From: an uncultured Bacteroidales bacterium | Lineage (GTDB): Bacteria > Bacteroidota > Bacteroidia > Bacteroidales > WCHB1-69 | Length of the DNA: 18,524 nt | Direction: 5' to 3' | Assembly (NCBI GenBank): GCA_937901455.1 | Contig: CALDIA010000022.1 | Location: forward strand, 1-18,524 | In this document: one piece after another, positions 1 to 7,400 of the stretch | How positions within the stretch are numbered: position 1 is the first letter of the stretch | Layout: each line of letters starts with the position of its first letter | The notes under the pieces: generated by a model | What the model was told of the DNA's origin: nothing | The model's input: the letters and a program-made list of their open reading frames with translations, nothing else | Databases searched by the model: none | Translations under genes and position numbers: made by a program

Positions 1-68
1 AAGAAGTACCGATAACCCCCCATAGCGGGACGGGAGGATTTTGGCGGGTATGTGGTGGTGCGGTTCAT
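1..68 (-). CDS. Orphan RHS tip cassette, 5' end only (partial)
   Basis: This is the first 22 codons of a - strand reading frame that runs off the left edge. It begins MNRTTTYPPKSSRPA and then enters the RHS-core start MGGYRYFF, as the orphan tip at 427-1284 and the expressed RHS protein do. A near-identical start, MNHTITYSPKFSLPA followed by the same core, is found in opposite orientation at 18448-18524. No RHS trunk precedes it, so it is presumably a silent or promoterless tip module with its toxin domain outside the window. The ATG lies only 4 nt downstream of a TATCTTCG box, so translation could be nearly leaderless if that box is a promoter element. The frame is open and the shared core is clear. 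The product beyond the core cannot be seen. Confidence 0.65.
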   Translation of the reverse strand, partial: MNRTTTYPPKSSRPAMGGYRYF

Positions 69-72
69 GGCG

Positions 73-80
73 CGAAGATA
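73..80 (-). promoter_or_regulatory. Possible -7 box (TATCTTCG) of the left-edge cassette
   Basis: TATCTTCG differs at one position from the Bacteroidetes -7 consensus TAnnTTTG. It lies 4 nt upstream of the ATG of the left-edge cassette and is conserved at the same distance in the right-edge cassette. I saw no convincing -33 TTG at the usual spacing, so promoter activity is uncertain. Confidence 0.3.
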
Positions 81-143
81 AGGTTGTTGGAGGTTGTAAA
101 ATTTGGATTAATGGATGGCAATTGGAAAAAGATCTCTTATGTG

Positions 144-446
144 TTATATATCAGATGTTAATTCTAACTTTTTCTTTTTAACGAACGACTTGATAATACA
201 GGTTATTATCCACAAAATGGCGGATATGCCCATAATTAATAATCTAACATTCTGCTTCTGATGGATTACCTGCTTCTCTTTGGCATACAGTTCAGGACAA
301 GACAAGATATTGCTCTCAACCTCGTATTTTTCTGTTACCAATAGACTCAAATACGCATTGAATTCTATTAGAAACAATACGATTAAAACAACGAGAACCA
401 CATTTAATACTATGTGGAAAATCCTGCTATTTACTTTTCTCCGCAT
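144..446 (-). CDS. Small two-helix membrane protein, candidate immunity protein for the orphan tip
   Basis: This 100-residue protein has two predicted membrane helices, at about residues 10-37 and 68-87. A basic N-terminus (MRRK) and a basic C-terminal tail (KKKK near 90-93) suggest both ends are cytoplasmic, with a loop of about 30 residues (38-67) outside. I do not recognise the family. The start codon overlaps the 3' end of the upstream tip gene by 20 nt, so the two are co-transcribed and probably translationally coupled. A small gene directly after a polymorphic toxin tip is typically its immunity gene, and here the externally exposed loop would suit protection against a toxin acting in the periplasm. 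That role rests on position only. The gene is AT-rich compared with the RHS core, as expected for exchangeable cassette DNA. Confidence 0.6.
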   Translation of the reverse strand: MRRKVNSRIFHIVLNVVLVVLIVLFLIEFNAYLSLLVTEKYEVESNILSCPELYAKEKQVIHQKQNVRLLIMGISAILWIITCIIKSFVKKKKLELTSDI

Positions 447-1284
447 TTTCTTTTATGTCTTTAGTGCAATCATAGATGCGTGGGTTGCCATCAGTGGATG
501 CATCTTTGGCCATTATAGCATCAATCATCAATTGCACATTTGATGGTGCAATGATTCCAGCAGGTGGCATTTGAGGAAAAGCTTCTCTGGTGATATCAAA
601 GTCGCCCTCCTTTAGGCTATTAGTGGATATGGTCACGCAACTTCTACCTACAAGAGAATAAGTGCCAACATATTTTCCGTATCCATAATATGGATTGGCT
701 TGTGTTTTCCCGTCCTTCTCAACGTATTTGGGTAAAGGATCTCCATCGTTTAGCAGTGTCTCGTAGTAAACAATAATCTTGTCGGGTTTAGCAGATGGTA
801 TCAAATACGCTTTTGCAGAGTTCCCCTTATTAAAATGGTCTCGAATATATTCTTGTGCCTTGGCCCCATCATATTTGATTAATACAGCGTCTCCGATTGG
901 TCCAAATTGACCTGATGAAGGGAAATATGAACCCATATATCTACCGTAGGTGTAAATTCTAATGTCGTTCTTCGTGAAAACACCAACAAAAACATGGCCT
1001 ACCCCCTCGTTTTCGACAAAGAGTAAGGCTTCCAGCCCTTCTAACTCTCTTCCGTCCACGACTCTATTCTCTGCAAACGCGTACGTGCTGTTCCACGGGA
1101 ACTTCCCCGCTAATGGGTCCACGCTCCAGAACCGCCCGATGCGGGTGTCGTGCATGCGGTACTCGAAGGCGTGCAAAGTCCCCTCTCCAAGCACCTCATT
1201 GTCAGCCTCCTGCCCGTTGAAGAAGTACCGATAACCCCCCATAGCGGAACTTTTGTTAAAACTCTGAAATCCAATGTTTTGCAT
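427..1284 (-). CDS. Orphan RHS tip: RHS-associated core plus papain-like (permuted NlpC/P60-type) toxin candidate
   Basis: The product has 285 residues. Residues 1-14 are a short unrelated leader. Residues 15-83 are the RHS-associated core (MGGYRYFFNG to RELEG), the same amino-acid sequence as residues 1969-2037 of the expressed RHS protein. Residues 84-285 are a different C-terminal domain. There is no signal peptide and no YD-repeat trunk, so as it stands this is a detached tip. In the variable domain, a GHVFVGV motif (His97) is followed about 120 residues later by GRSCVTISTNSL (Cys216). His-before-Cys order with a cysteine heading a helix resembles circularly permuted papain-like NlpC/P60 or LRAT-type folds, which include amidases, peptidases and acyltransferases. 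This is pattern recognition, not a database match. The tyrosine recombinase lies upstream on the same strand, and the downstream membrane-protein gene overlaps it by 20 nt. Inversion through the core would join this domain in frame to the RHS trunk. Confidence 0.85.
   Translation of the reverse strand: MQNIGFQSFNKSSAMGGYRYFFNGQEADNEVLGEGTLHAFEYRMHDTRIGRFWSVDPLAGKFPWNSTYAFAENRVVDGRELEGLEALLFVENEGVGHVFVGVFTKNDIRIYTYGRYMGSYFPSSGQFGPIGDAVLIKYDGAKAQEYIRDHFNKGNSAKAYLIPSAKPDKIIVYYETLLNDGDPLPKYVEKDGKTQANPYYGYGKYVGTYSLVGRSCVTISTNSLKEGDFDITREAFPQMPPAGIIAPSNVQLMIDAIMAKDASTDGNPRIYDCTKDIKENAEKSK
1082..1244 (-). repeat. Inner inverted repeat, left copy (163 bp, perfect)
   Basis: Read on the - strand, this segment is identical base for base to 17147-17309 on the + strand. 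Identity begins at CTATGGGGGG, where the orphan has GCTAT and the expressed copy ACTAT, and ends within the STYAF codons. Beyond that, about 15 further codons encode the same residues but differ at roughly nine synonymous positions. It codes for the RHS-associated core from MGGYRYFF to NSTY. Positions 1220-1244 are one of four exact copies of the 25-bp repeat start. It is the likely crossover region for tip exchange. Confidence 0.95.
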
Positions 1285-1355
1285 AAACCGTTATCTCTTA
1301 GTGTATATTATTCTGAAACTATACTATTAGTGTCCGATGCTTTTCTTCAACAATG

Positions 1356-1363
1356 CAAAGATA
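1356..1363 (-). promoter_or_regulatory. -7 box (TATCTTTG) upstream of the orphan tip
   Basis: A perfect TAnnTTTG element (TATCTTTG) on the - strand lies 12 nt beyond the recombinase stop codon, about 70 nt upstream of the orphan tip ATG. No clear -33 TTG was seen at 19-21 nt spacing. If active, it would transcribe the detached tip and its overlapping membrane-protein gene independently of the RHS operon. Confidence 0.45.
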
Positions 1364-1375
1364 CATTTTTTTCAA

Positions 1376-2182
1376 TCACCATGTTACCACTTTGTTTACG
1401 ATTGAATACTGTTCTCCCGCAGTCATTCGCAAATATATGCGTGTTGTTTCAATGCTCTCGTGGCCCATCAAATCAGCCAACAATGCTATATCTTTGTATT
1501 TATCCAAAAAATTCTTGGCGAACCTATGTCTGAACGAGTGGGGATAGACCACTTCTGGTGATATCCCATATTGAACAGCGTATTTACGCAACCCCTTGCA
1601 TATCCCTTCCCTTGTGATTTGCCGACCAAATCGATTCAAAAAGACAAAACCGCTTTCAATCTGCTGTGTCTTCAGCCAATCCAAAGCAGAGTCTGCCAGT
1701 TTTCTGGGAATGTAAATTCGGCGGATTTTCCCTCCTTTAGACCGCAGGTCAATGTGACCTACCTTCAAATGTTCGACTTTAACCTGCAACGCCTCACTGA
1801 TTCGCGCTCCTGTGGCAGCAAGAAACCATACTGTGAAATACCACTTCATCTGCCCATTCGTCTTCAATTTGTTTTTGAAATATTGATAGTCCTCTTGACT
1901 GATGACATTCTCCAAGTAATGTTTTTGTTGAGTTTGCACCAGCTTCAATTTCAGATTTCCCTTGCCGATAAAGTCCAGATAGTGGTTCAACGCATTTATC
2001 TGAATGTTAGCTGAAGATGGCTTGTAATGCGTTTCACAATGTTCTTTGTAATTCAACAAGCTGTTTTTATCCATATTAGTGTAATAATCAAAATACCTTT
2101 TGACTGAAGTGGAATACATTTTTACGGTTCGTTTAGACAAATTCTTTTTCCGTAAGTAGATTTCAAATTTTTCCTTGTTCAT
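1376..2182 (-). CDS. Tyrosine site-specific recombinase (candidate tip invertase)
   Basis: This 268-residue protein is a complete tyrosine recombinase. Residues 1-85 form a SAM-like core-binding domain, with the N-terminal pattern LRKKNLSKRTVKMY. Residues 92-268 form the catalytic domain with every expected residue: Arg127 in ATGARISEAL, Lys149 in the beta hairpin (SKGGKIRRIYIP), His215 and Arg218 in PHSFRHRF, His241 in LMGHESIETT, and the nucleophile Tyr250 in RIYLR. Family members cut and rejoin DNA through a 3'-phosphotyrosine, as in Xer dimer resolution, the Rci shufflon recombinase and Bacteroides invertases. At 268 residues it is somewhat shorter than XerC or XerD (about 300). Its stop codon lies about 130 bp from the 163-bp inverted repeat, and no phage or transposon genes accompany it. 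A local role in inverting or shuffling RHS tips is therefore the best inference. An integron-like or Xer housekeeping role is less likely. The substrate site is not demonstrated. Confidence 0.95.
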   Translation of the reverse strand: MNKEKFEIYLRKKNLSKRTVKMYSTSVKRYFDYYTNMDKNSLLNYKEHCETHYKPSSANIQINALNHYLDFIGKGNLKLKLVQTQQKHYLENVISQEDYQYFKNKLKTNGQMKWYFTVWFLAATGARISEALQVKVEHLKVGHIDLRSKGGKIRRIYIPRKLADSALDWLKTQQIESGFVFLNRFGRQITREGICKGLRKYAVQYGISPEVVYPHSFRHRFAKNFLDKYKDIALLADLMGHESIETTRIYLRMTAGEQYSIVNKVVTW

Positions 2183-2206
2183 TCTTTTACTGATAAAAAA
2201 ACATGT

Positions 2207-2236
2207 ACAATATACTTATGTAGGTTCTGACCAAAA
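2207..2236 (-). promoter_or_regulatory. Weak candidate promoter for the recombinase
   Basis: On the - strand a TTTTG run is followed 17 nt later by TATATTGT, which loosely resembles a -33/-7 pair, about 25 nt upstream of the recombinase ATG. The match to the Bacteroidetes consensus is imperfect and the spacing is short. The surrounding 2183-2367 region is AT-rich and holds no gene that I can support. Confidence 0.25.
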
Positions 2237-2367
2237 ACACATATCGGAATATTGTTGAAAGTTTTTATTAGTATTTGATATATTGGAGAATAAGATAATT
2301 TTGCGCTTTATTATTTTCTATTAAATTCAATGTTGGATAATTATAAGAGACTGCTGTTTATAAACTA

Positions 2368-3510
2368 TTATGAAGAGCCTGATTCGTCAGCCAATTCTCC
2401 AGCAAGCATTCCTTCTTGTTGAACATGCTCGATGTCCAGCATTTCTGATGCGGCATTGACCAAATGGTACCCGCCTTTCTTCTTGCTGCCTGTGTATTCA
2501 ATGAGTCCCTGCTTCTTAAGGTATGACAGGTATCGTTCCATTGTGGTTCTCGGATAGGACGTGTGAGACATGAGTTCTGTGGAACGGCAACCAGGATGCC
2601 CCTTGATGTAATCGAGCACAGTATCGAGCTTCTCCTTCGGTGGAGCAGACGGGCTTTTTATACTCTGTTCTTCTTCGGAATACAGTTGTCCGCTCTCCAT
2701 TCCTCCTATAGTCGCTTTTAGATAATCTTGAATCTTGTGTGGTGCATGGGGATATCTATTGGAGTCAAGTTTGAAAGCGAGAGGAGATTTCATCCAAGGC
2801 ATAGTCTTCATAACTACAGCCTCTCCGACACATGAGGCGATGAACTGGAAAGGGACTATAATGGATGGGGATATTCTGATAAATTCTTTATTATCAAGAA
2901 GCTGAGTCAAGTATTTGATGGTGCTGTAGCGTGTGTATTTGGCACCATCCACCGTATAGACCTTTGCCTCATTTCCGTTCTTTTTGCAATAGAATATGTC
3001 GTCAATGGGTATGTGCATACAGTTGTTTTTTTCATCACATACATCAATCATTCTGGCGTATTGGTAAACTACCCGAACCTCCGTATCCAAAGACTGGCGC
3101 AAATGTTTTCTATCTCTCAACATATAAGGGAAAAAGTTGAATGCAAGGTTACGGCAGAAAATGAAAATGAAATGTTTAGAAAAATAATAAAATGATCCAC
3201 ATTCACTGATTCTCACTGCATTACACTTCATAATAAATGAGTAGCCAGAAGCTAATTCAACACATCCTATCACAAGGCAGGCTATGACAACCGAAAGCCA
3301 ATATAGCGAAGTGTGGTTTAGATACAGTTTAGGGTATAGGATATAATAGTTGGCGTATAATGTGACCAGCAATAACAAACCAGAAATAAACTCTTTGACT
3401 GTGCTACCTAAATACGGACGAAGAAAAGCATTGTATGAGAAAAACCATAACAGAATGGCACAAAACAGGATGTTCAATATAATGGCGACAACCGAGTGCG
3501 AGTATTTCAT
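2368..3510 (-). CDS. Membrane-bound LytTR-type regulator with a C-terminal winged helix
   Basis: The protein has about 380 residues from the chosen start. Counted from an upstream TTG at 3537, four membrane helices lie near residues 14-36, 47-67, 77-98 and 118-138. A LytTR-like DNA-binding domain follows at about 163-247, with the family's dispersed pattern (IPIDDIFYCKKNGNEAKVYT, then EFIRISPSIIVPF). A winged-helix segment at about 302-362 carries a recognition-helix-like stretch (YPRTTMERYLSYLKKQGL) and a wing ending GGYHLV. It therefore appears to be a membrane-tethered transcription factor with two DNA-binding modules. It is transcribed away from the lipoprotein/RHS genes across a 295-bp shared region that contains an 18-bp dyad, so it plausibly regulates that operon and itself. 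I chose the ATG at 3510 because a perfect TATCTTTG box overlaps the upstream TTG (3537) and lies 3 nt before an ATG (3531), leaving little room for a leader. The 3531 start is still possible. Confidence 0.8.
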   Translation of the reverse strand: MKYSHSVVAIILNILFCAILLWFFSYNAFLRPYLGSTVKEFISGLLLLVTLYANYYILYPKLYLNHTSLYWLSVVIACLVIGCVELASGYSFIMKCNAVRISECGSFYYFSKHFIFIFCRNLAFNFFPYMLRDRKHLRQSLDTEVRVVYQYARMIDVCDEKNNCMHIPIDDIFYCKKNGNEAKVYTVDGAKYTRYSTIKYLTQLLDNKEFIRISPSIIVPFQFIASCVGEAVVMKTMPWMKSPLAFKLDSNRYPHAPHKIQDYLKATIGGMESGQLYSEEEQSIKSPSAPPKEKLDTVLDYIKGHPGCRSTELMSHTSYPRTTMERYLSYLKKQGLIEYTGSKKKGGYHLVNAASEMLDIEHVQQEGMLAGELADESGSS

Positions 3511-3534
3511 AACTTTATAATTTGAATACATCTG

Positions 3535-3542
3535 CAAAGATA
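3535..3542 (-). promoter_or_regulatory. -7 box (TATCTTTG) of the regulator gene
   Basis: A perfect TAnnTTTG element on the - strand places transcription initiation within about 10 nt of the ATG at 3531, which favours the ATG at 3510 as the translation start. A matching -33 TTG was not found at standard spacing. Confidence 0.45.
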
Positions 3543-3573
3543 TTCATTTTATTCCACCGTTATTCCTCTAAAC

Positions 3574-3616
3574 ATTATTTAATCCTCCAAAACAGCACTT
3601 TGGAGGATTAAATAAT
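3574..3616. promoter_or_regulatory. 18-bp perfect inverted repeat in the divergent promoter region (operator candidate)
   Basis: The arms 3574-3591 and 3599-3616 are exact reverse complements of 18 bases, centred on TTAATCCTCCAAA, with the 7-nt spacer ACAGCAC. The dyad lies about 30 bp upstream of the regulator's -7 box and about 140 bp upstream of the lipoprotein's -7 box. Because the flanking genes diverge, there is no transcript end here for it to terminate. A binding site for the adjacent LytTR/winged-helix regulator is the simplest reading. It could also form a hairpin in an RNA. Confidence 0.6.
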
Positions 3617-3752
3617 TGTAAAATTACAACACTCTGATTATATGATGCTTACCCCCCCCTGTAAAACATCAGTCAAATGGCACATAGTCATATTCTTGCC
3701 GTGGAGGAACATATTTATGGTTTGGGGTATAAAATAGAATGGGAACAGGCAG

Positions 3753-3760
3753 TATCTTTG
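3753..3760 (+). promoter_or_regulatory. -7 box (TATCTTTG) of the lipoprotein/RHS operon
   Basis: A perfect TAnnTTTG element lies 45 nt upstream of the lipoprotein ATG, giving a leader of about 40 nt. No TTG at 19-21 nt upstream was seen. The nearest, TTTG at 3721-3724, is 28 nt away. Activator-dependent transcription would be compatible with a weak -33 element, but that is inference. Confidence 0.5.
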
Positions 3761-3805
3761 CTGCCGAAATAACAACCTTAGTAATATGTATCCAAACAGA
3801 ATGCT

Positions 3806-4309
3806 ATGAAAAAAGTACTAACATTGACAGCCTTGGTAGCCATACTCCTACTTGGCTCCTGCGAAAAAGAAAACGGGGATGCAGCGATGTACCAACCCTC
3901 ACCCAATAGGGTCGTTGTCATCCTATCTGACAGCAAAACAGCATCTATCACTTATCTCCTATCTCAAATAGGACATGATGCAAAAACCTGTAACGGATGC
4001 GTTTGGGATGGCGGGAAAATGGTTCATGAGAACTGTATGGGAGACGGTCACTATTGTGCCTTTGCTGCTGCCGTCCAACTTCAGCAAATCGGCACCGATA
4101 TCACCGCCACCACAACTGACACGTTCGATTTGACATCGGAGGACTTCTTCCTTATGCCGGATCGCTCGCTCTACTATGGAAAGGATGAGAAGGGCAACGA
4201 CATTTACCTGAACATTCCTGAACAGATGGCTTATCGGGACACGACAACCCTACAGTTCAACTTTACGGGACTGTTCTTCAGCGAAACAGCAGCTTACAGC
4301 AATAATTAG
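3806..4309 (+). CDS. Small lipoprotein with a Cys/His cluster
   Basis: The product has 167 residues with a lipoprotein signal peptide: hydrophobic residues 4-17, then the lipobox LLGSC with Cys19 as the lipidation site. The mature part carries a compact cluster, CNGC (62, 65), His74, Cys77, and GHYC (His82, Cys84), which could bind a metal or form disulfides in the periplasm. The C-terminal half is beta-rich. I do not recognise a named family. It begins 45 nt after a TATCTTTG box and is followed 97 nt later by the first RHS gene in the same orientation with no obvious intervening terminator, so it is probably the first gene of the RHS operon. A role as an accessory envelope factor for assembly or export of the cysteine-rich RHS protein is conceivable but unsupported by any motif. 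Confidence 0.8.
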   Translation: MKKVLTLTALVAILLLGSCEKENGDAAMYQPSPNRVVVILSDSKTASITYLLSQIGHDAKTCNGCVWDGGKMVHENCMGDGHYCAFAAAVQLQQIGTDITATTTDTFDLTSEDFFLMPDRSLYYGKDEKGNDIYLNIPEQMAYRDTTTLQFNFTGLFFSETAAYSNN

Positions 4310-4406
4310 GTATGAGAAATCCACTGAAAGAAGAACCGCCATCATTACGCATGGGATCAACTCTTTAAAAATTGAAGGAAGTTTACTTAACAATTAATAA
4401 GTCGTT

Positions 4407-7400
4407 ATGTTACAACGAATTAGAAATAGCAGATGGTCTAAAGTAGTCGCTTGTTTTTTGGTGATATTGATGTTTGCGGAGATAATCACCCCCACAAGTC
4501 TATATGCCATCACAGGTGGCCCAAGCCAACCTGAGATGGCTGGATTCACCCCGACAAGCACAGACAATATGGTGGATTTGTTCAGCGGGGACTTCCATTA
4601 TACCATTCCGATTATGACAGTTCCTGGACCTAATGGTGGATTTCCAATCAATCTAAACTACGCATCGGGCGTGGGCATGGAACACGAAGCCTCGTGGGTC
4701 GGACTCGGTTGGAATCTTAACCCTGGGGCCATCAATCGGCAGGTGAGAGGGATTCCCGATGATTTCCTAGACGACATCGTCGAGAAAGTCTATCACCGCC
4801 GCGACAACAACACATTTCTCTTTTCCCTTGGCGGTGGCGGTGAAGTCTTTGGAGCTGATTTTGGCATCGGGTTAAGCAGAACAAATTCGTTTATTTATAA
4901 CACTTACAACGGAATATCGCTTTGCAGGAGGTTCGGTATTTCTGCTTCGTATGTCAGGGACAGAACCGTGCAAGACCATAAAAACAAGCTGAGTTTCTCC
5001 GCAAGTGCAAGCATTACCCAAGATTCCGACAACGGTGTCACCACCTCGTTTTCTATGAACGGCGGGAAAAACCTCAAGGCAGGATTTAACTATGGATACA
5101 ACAGCAAAAGCGGCACCTATACGTATGGGAATCAAATATCGCTCAGTATCTCCAAGCCTATGGAGGTAACGAAGGAGGATAAATCCACGGAGACAAAGAC
5201 AAAAACAACGAGTTGTGGCGGTGTTGGGCAGTCCTTTTCCACGGCAGCCAATCTTCCTCCAATTCGTATTCCGATGGTTTCCAACAGTTGGGGTGTTTCC
5301 TTTCAAGTCGGGGGTGCAGGAGCCTACTTGGAAGGATATGGAACCGTCAACTGCAACATCGTTTCCCAAACAACACCTCCTAACGTGATTAGAAATCCCG
5401 CTTGCGGTATTCTATATGCCGATAAAGCAGGAGTGAACACACTACAGGATTTCAACAGAGAAAAGGAAATTTGTGTGGACCACGATTCCAAAAATCTGCC
5501 GTTGCCAGTTATGACCAATGACTTGTACAACATCACGGGCGAACTGCAGGGTGGAACTTTCCGGGCTTACAGGTCTGATTACGGGCATTTTTACGACAAC
5601 TGCATTACAAACAACACTACAGCCGATGATATAGGAGTTGATTTGGCATTTGGGAACGGCGTCCAACTTGGAACGAACCTCTCATTCTCAAATGGTAATT
5701 CTACAACAGGAGACTGGGAAGATGGAGATTATAATCCGAAACTAGTATTCAGGAACAAGACACAGTATTCAAGTCAAACGCCCCAAAGTATCCACAAGTC
5801 ATTGTTTGAACCTTTCTATTTTAAAATGGCCGGGGAACAAACAGCTGCCAGCGTCGGTCTGTTGTCGGACATTGGTTTTGAAAAAGCAGTGCGTTTCCCC
5901 ATCCAACGTGATTTCAAAACAACATTCTGGGGTGGTAGAGATTATCGTTATTATACGAACAATCAGCTTTCAAGCGGGAATACAATATCTCACTTTGAGC
6001 AGTCGGCGCGTACCGTGAGAACCAATTCCATTGAATACAAGACCAATGGAACAGGAGAGCATCGGGCGAGTCATCATATTGCCCAATTCTCCATATTAAA
6101 TGCTGATGGTGAACGGTTTACGTACGGAAAAACTTTGTATAATTATCTTGAAAAAGAGGTCTCTTTCTCCATTTCACATGGGGCGAATAGGATAGACAGC
6201 ACTGTGATCCGAGACTACACTCTGGCAATGGCATCTCCCAACACCTCGCCCAACCAAAGGGTTGGCAAAGAAAAGCTTTATTCTAGCACTTCAACACCAG
6301 CCTATCCGTACTCTTACTTGCTTACTTCCATCACGTCTCCTGATTATGTTGACCTCACAGGGGACGGCCCGTCCGATGATGACTTGGGTTATTGGGTCAA
6401 GTTGGACTATTCTTTCAAATGTTCTTCCAACAATGCCTATTGTTGGCGTTTCCCGTATCAGGGTGCCAACTACTTTATGGGGGACAGATCGAACAAAAAC
6501 GACGACATCGGCAGCTATTATTATGGGGAAAAAGAAATTGCATACGTGGGTACCATCAGCACCAAAACCCACTATGCTGTTTTCTATACTTCGCCCAGAG
6601 AAGATGCCCTCGGGGTTAGCAATGAACAAATGGGAGGCTGTTCTCAATCACAGATTCTTTACAAATTAGACAGCATAAAACTGTTTAGCAAAGAAGATCC
6701 GTCGGTCGCCATCAAGACTGCCGTGTTCGAATATGACTACTCACTTTGTCAGGGTGTGCCCAACAACACAAACCCAGGACATGGAAAACTGACGTTGAAA
6801 AAAGTGTATTTCAAGTATGCCGATAATATCAAGGGAACACAAAATCCGTATGTTTTCCAATACAAAGGCTGCAACCCCCACTATGCGCCAGAAAAAATGG
6901 ACCGATGGGGTAACTACAAAGGCGATGCCAATTACTTTGAACATTACGCGACCCAAAATCCGGATTCTGCAAATGAATGGGCAAGTTCATGGCTGTTGAC
7001 AGATATTGATCTGCCGGAAGGAGGCCACATCAAGATCGAATATGAAAGCGATGATTATGCGTATGTGCAAAATCAGCAAGCAATGTATATGGCCGAAGTG
7101 GACAACCATACTTCGTTCCAGAAAGAAGATGGGAAATATTACATCTATTTCAAGAAACGCCCCAACACTAATGCTTCCGATTATGTGGCTGGATTCAAGC
7201 ACAATCTAATGTTTTTCAAGATAGCCGTAAGATATAAAGTTGGAAATGGAAATGATCCTGACTATATACAAGGTTATGCGAAAGTAAAATCCGCAACTGA
7301 TTTTTCTTCTGACATTGGCAAAATAGAAGTGGAGCCTTTCCCTGTCTTTGACATTCACCCAGTTTATCTCTTTGCATTGCAGTATTTGAAAAACAACCGT

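Larger units (their letters stand above)
1..82 (-). repeat. Outer inverted repeat, left copy
   Basis: Read on the - strand, this segment matches 18434-18515 on the + strand at 76 of 82 positions by hand alignment. It contains, in order, a TATCTTCG box, an ATG, a 15-codon leader, and the 25-bp RHS-core start (positions 1-25) that is also found exactly at 1220-1244, 17147-17171 and 18491-18515. The repeat probably continues beyond the window edge, since the core itself is longer elsewhere. Confidence 0.85.

Noticed and set aside
962..1234. + strand frame opposite the orphan tip core, mirrored at 17157-17447 on the - strand
   Set aside because: Both are antisense shadows of the same inverted repeat. 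Their similarity follows from the identical DNA, not from a second gene.
1376..2182. Recombinase as part of an integrated phage, conjugative element or insertion sequence
   Set aside because: No other phage, transfer or transposase genes, no tRNA and no att-like direct repeats outside the RHS core copies are visible in the window.
3574..3616. Reading the 18-bp dyad as a bidirectional terminator
   Set aside because: The genes on both sides point away from it, and there is no T-run directly after either arm.
3677..3772. 31-codon + strand frame in the divergent region (MAHSHILAVEEHIYG...)
   Set aside because: It overlaps the TATCTTTG box proposed for the operon, has no visible promoter or ribosome-binding site of its own, and matches no family I know. 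A short gene remnant cannot be excluded.
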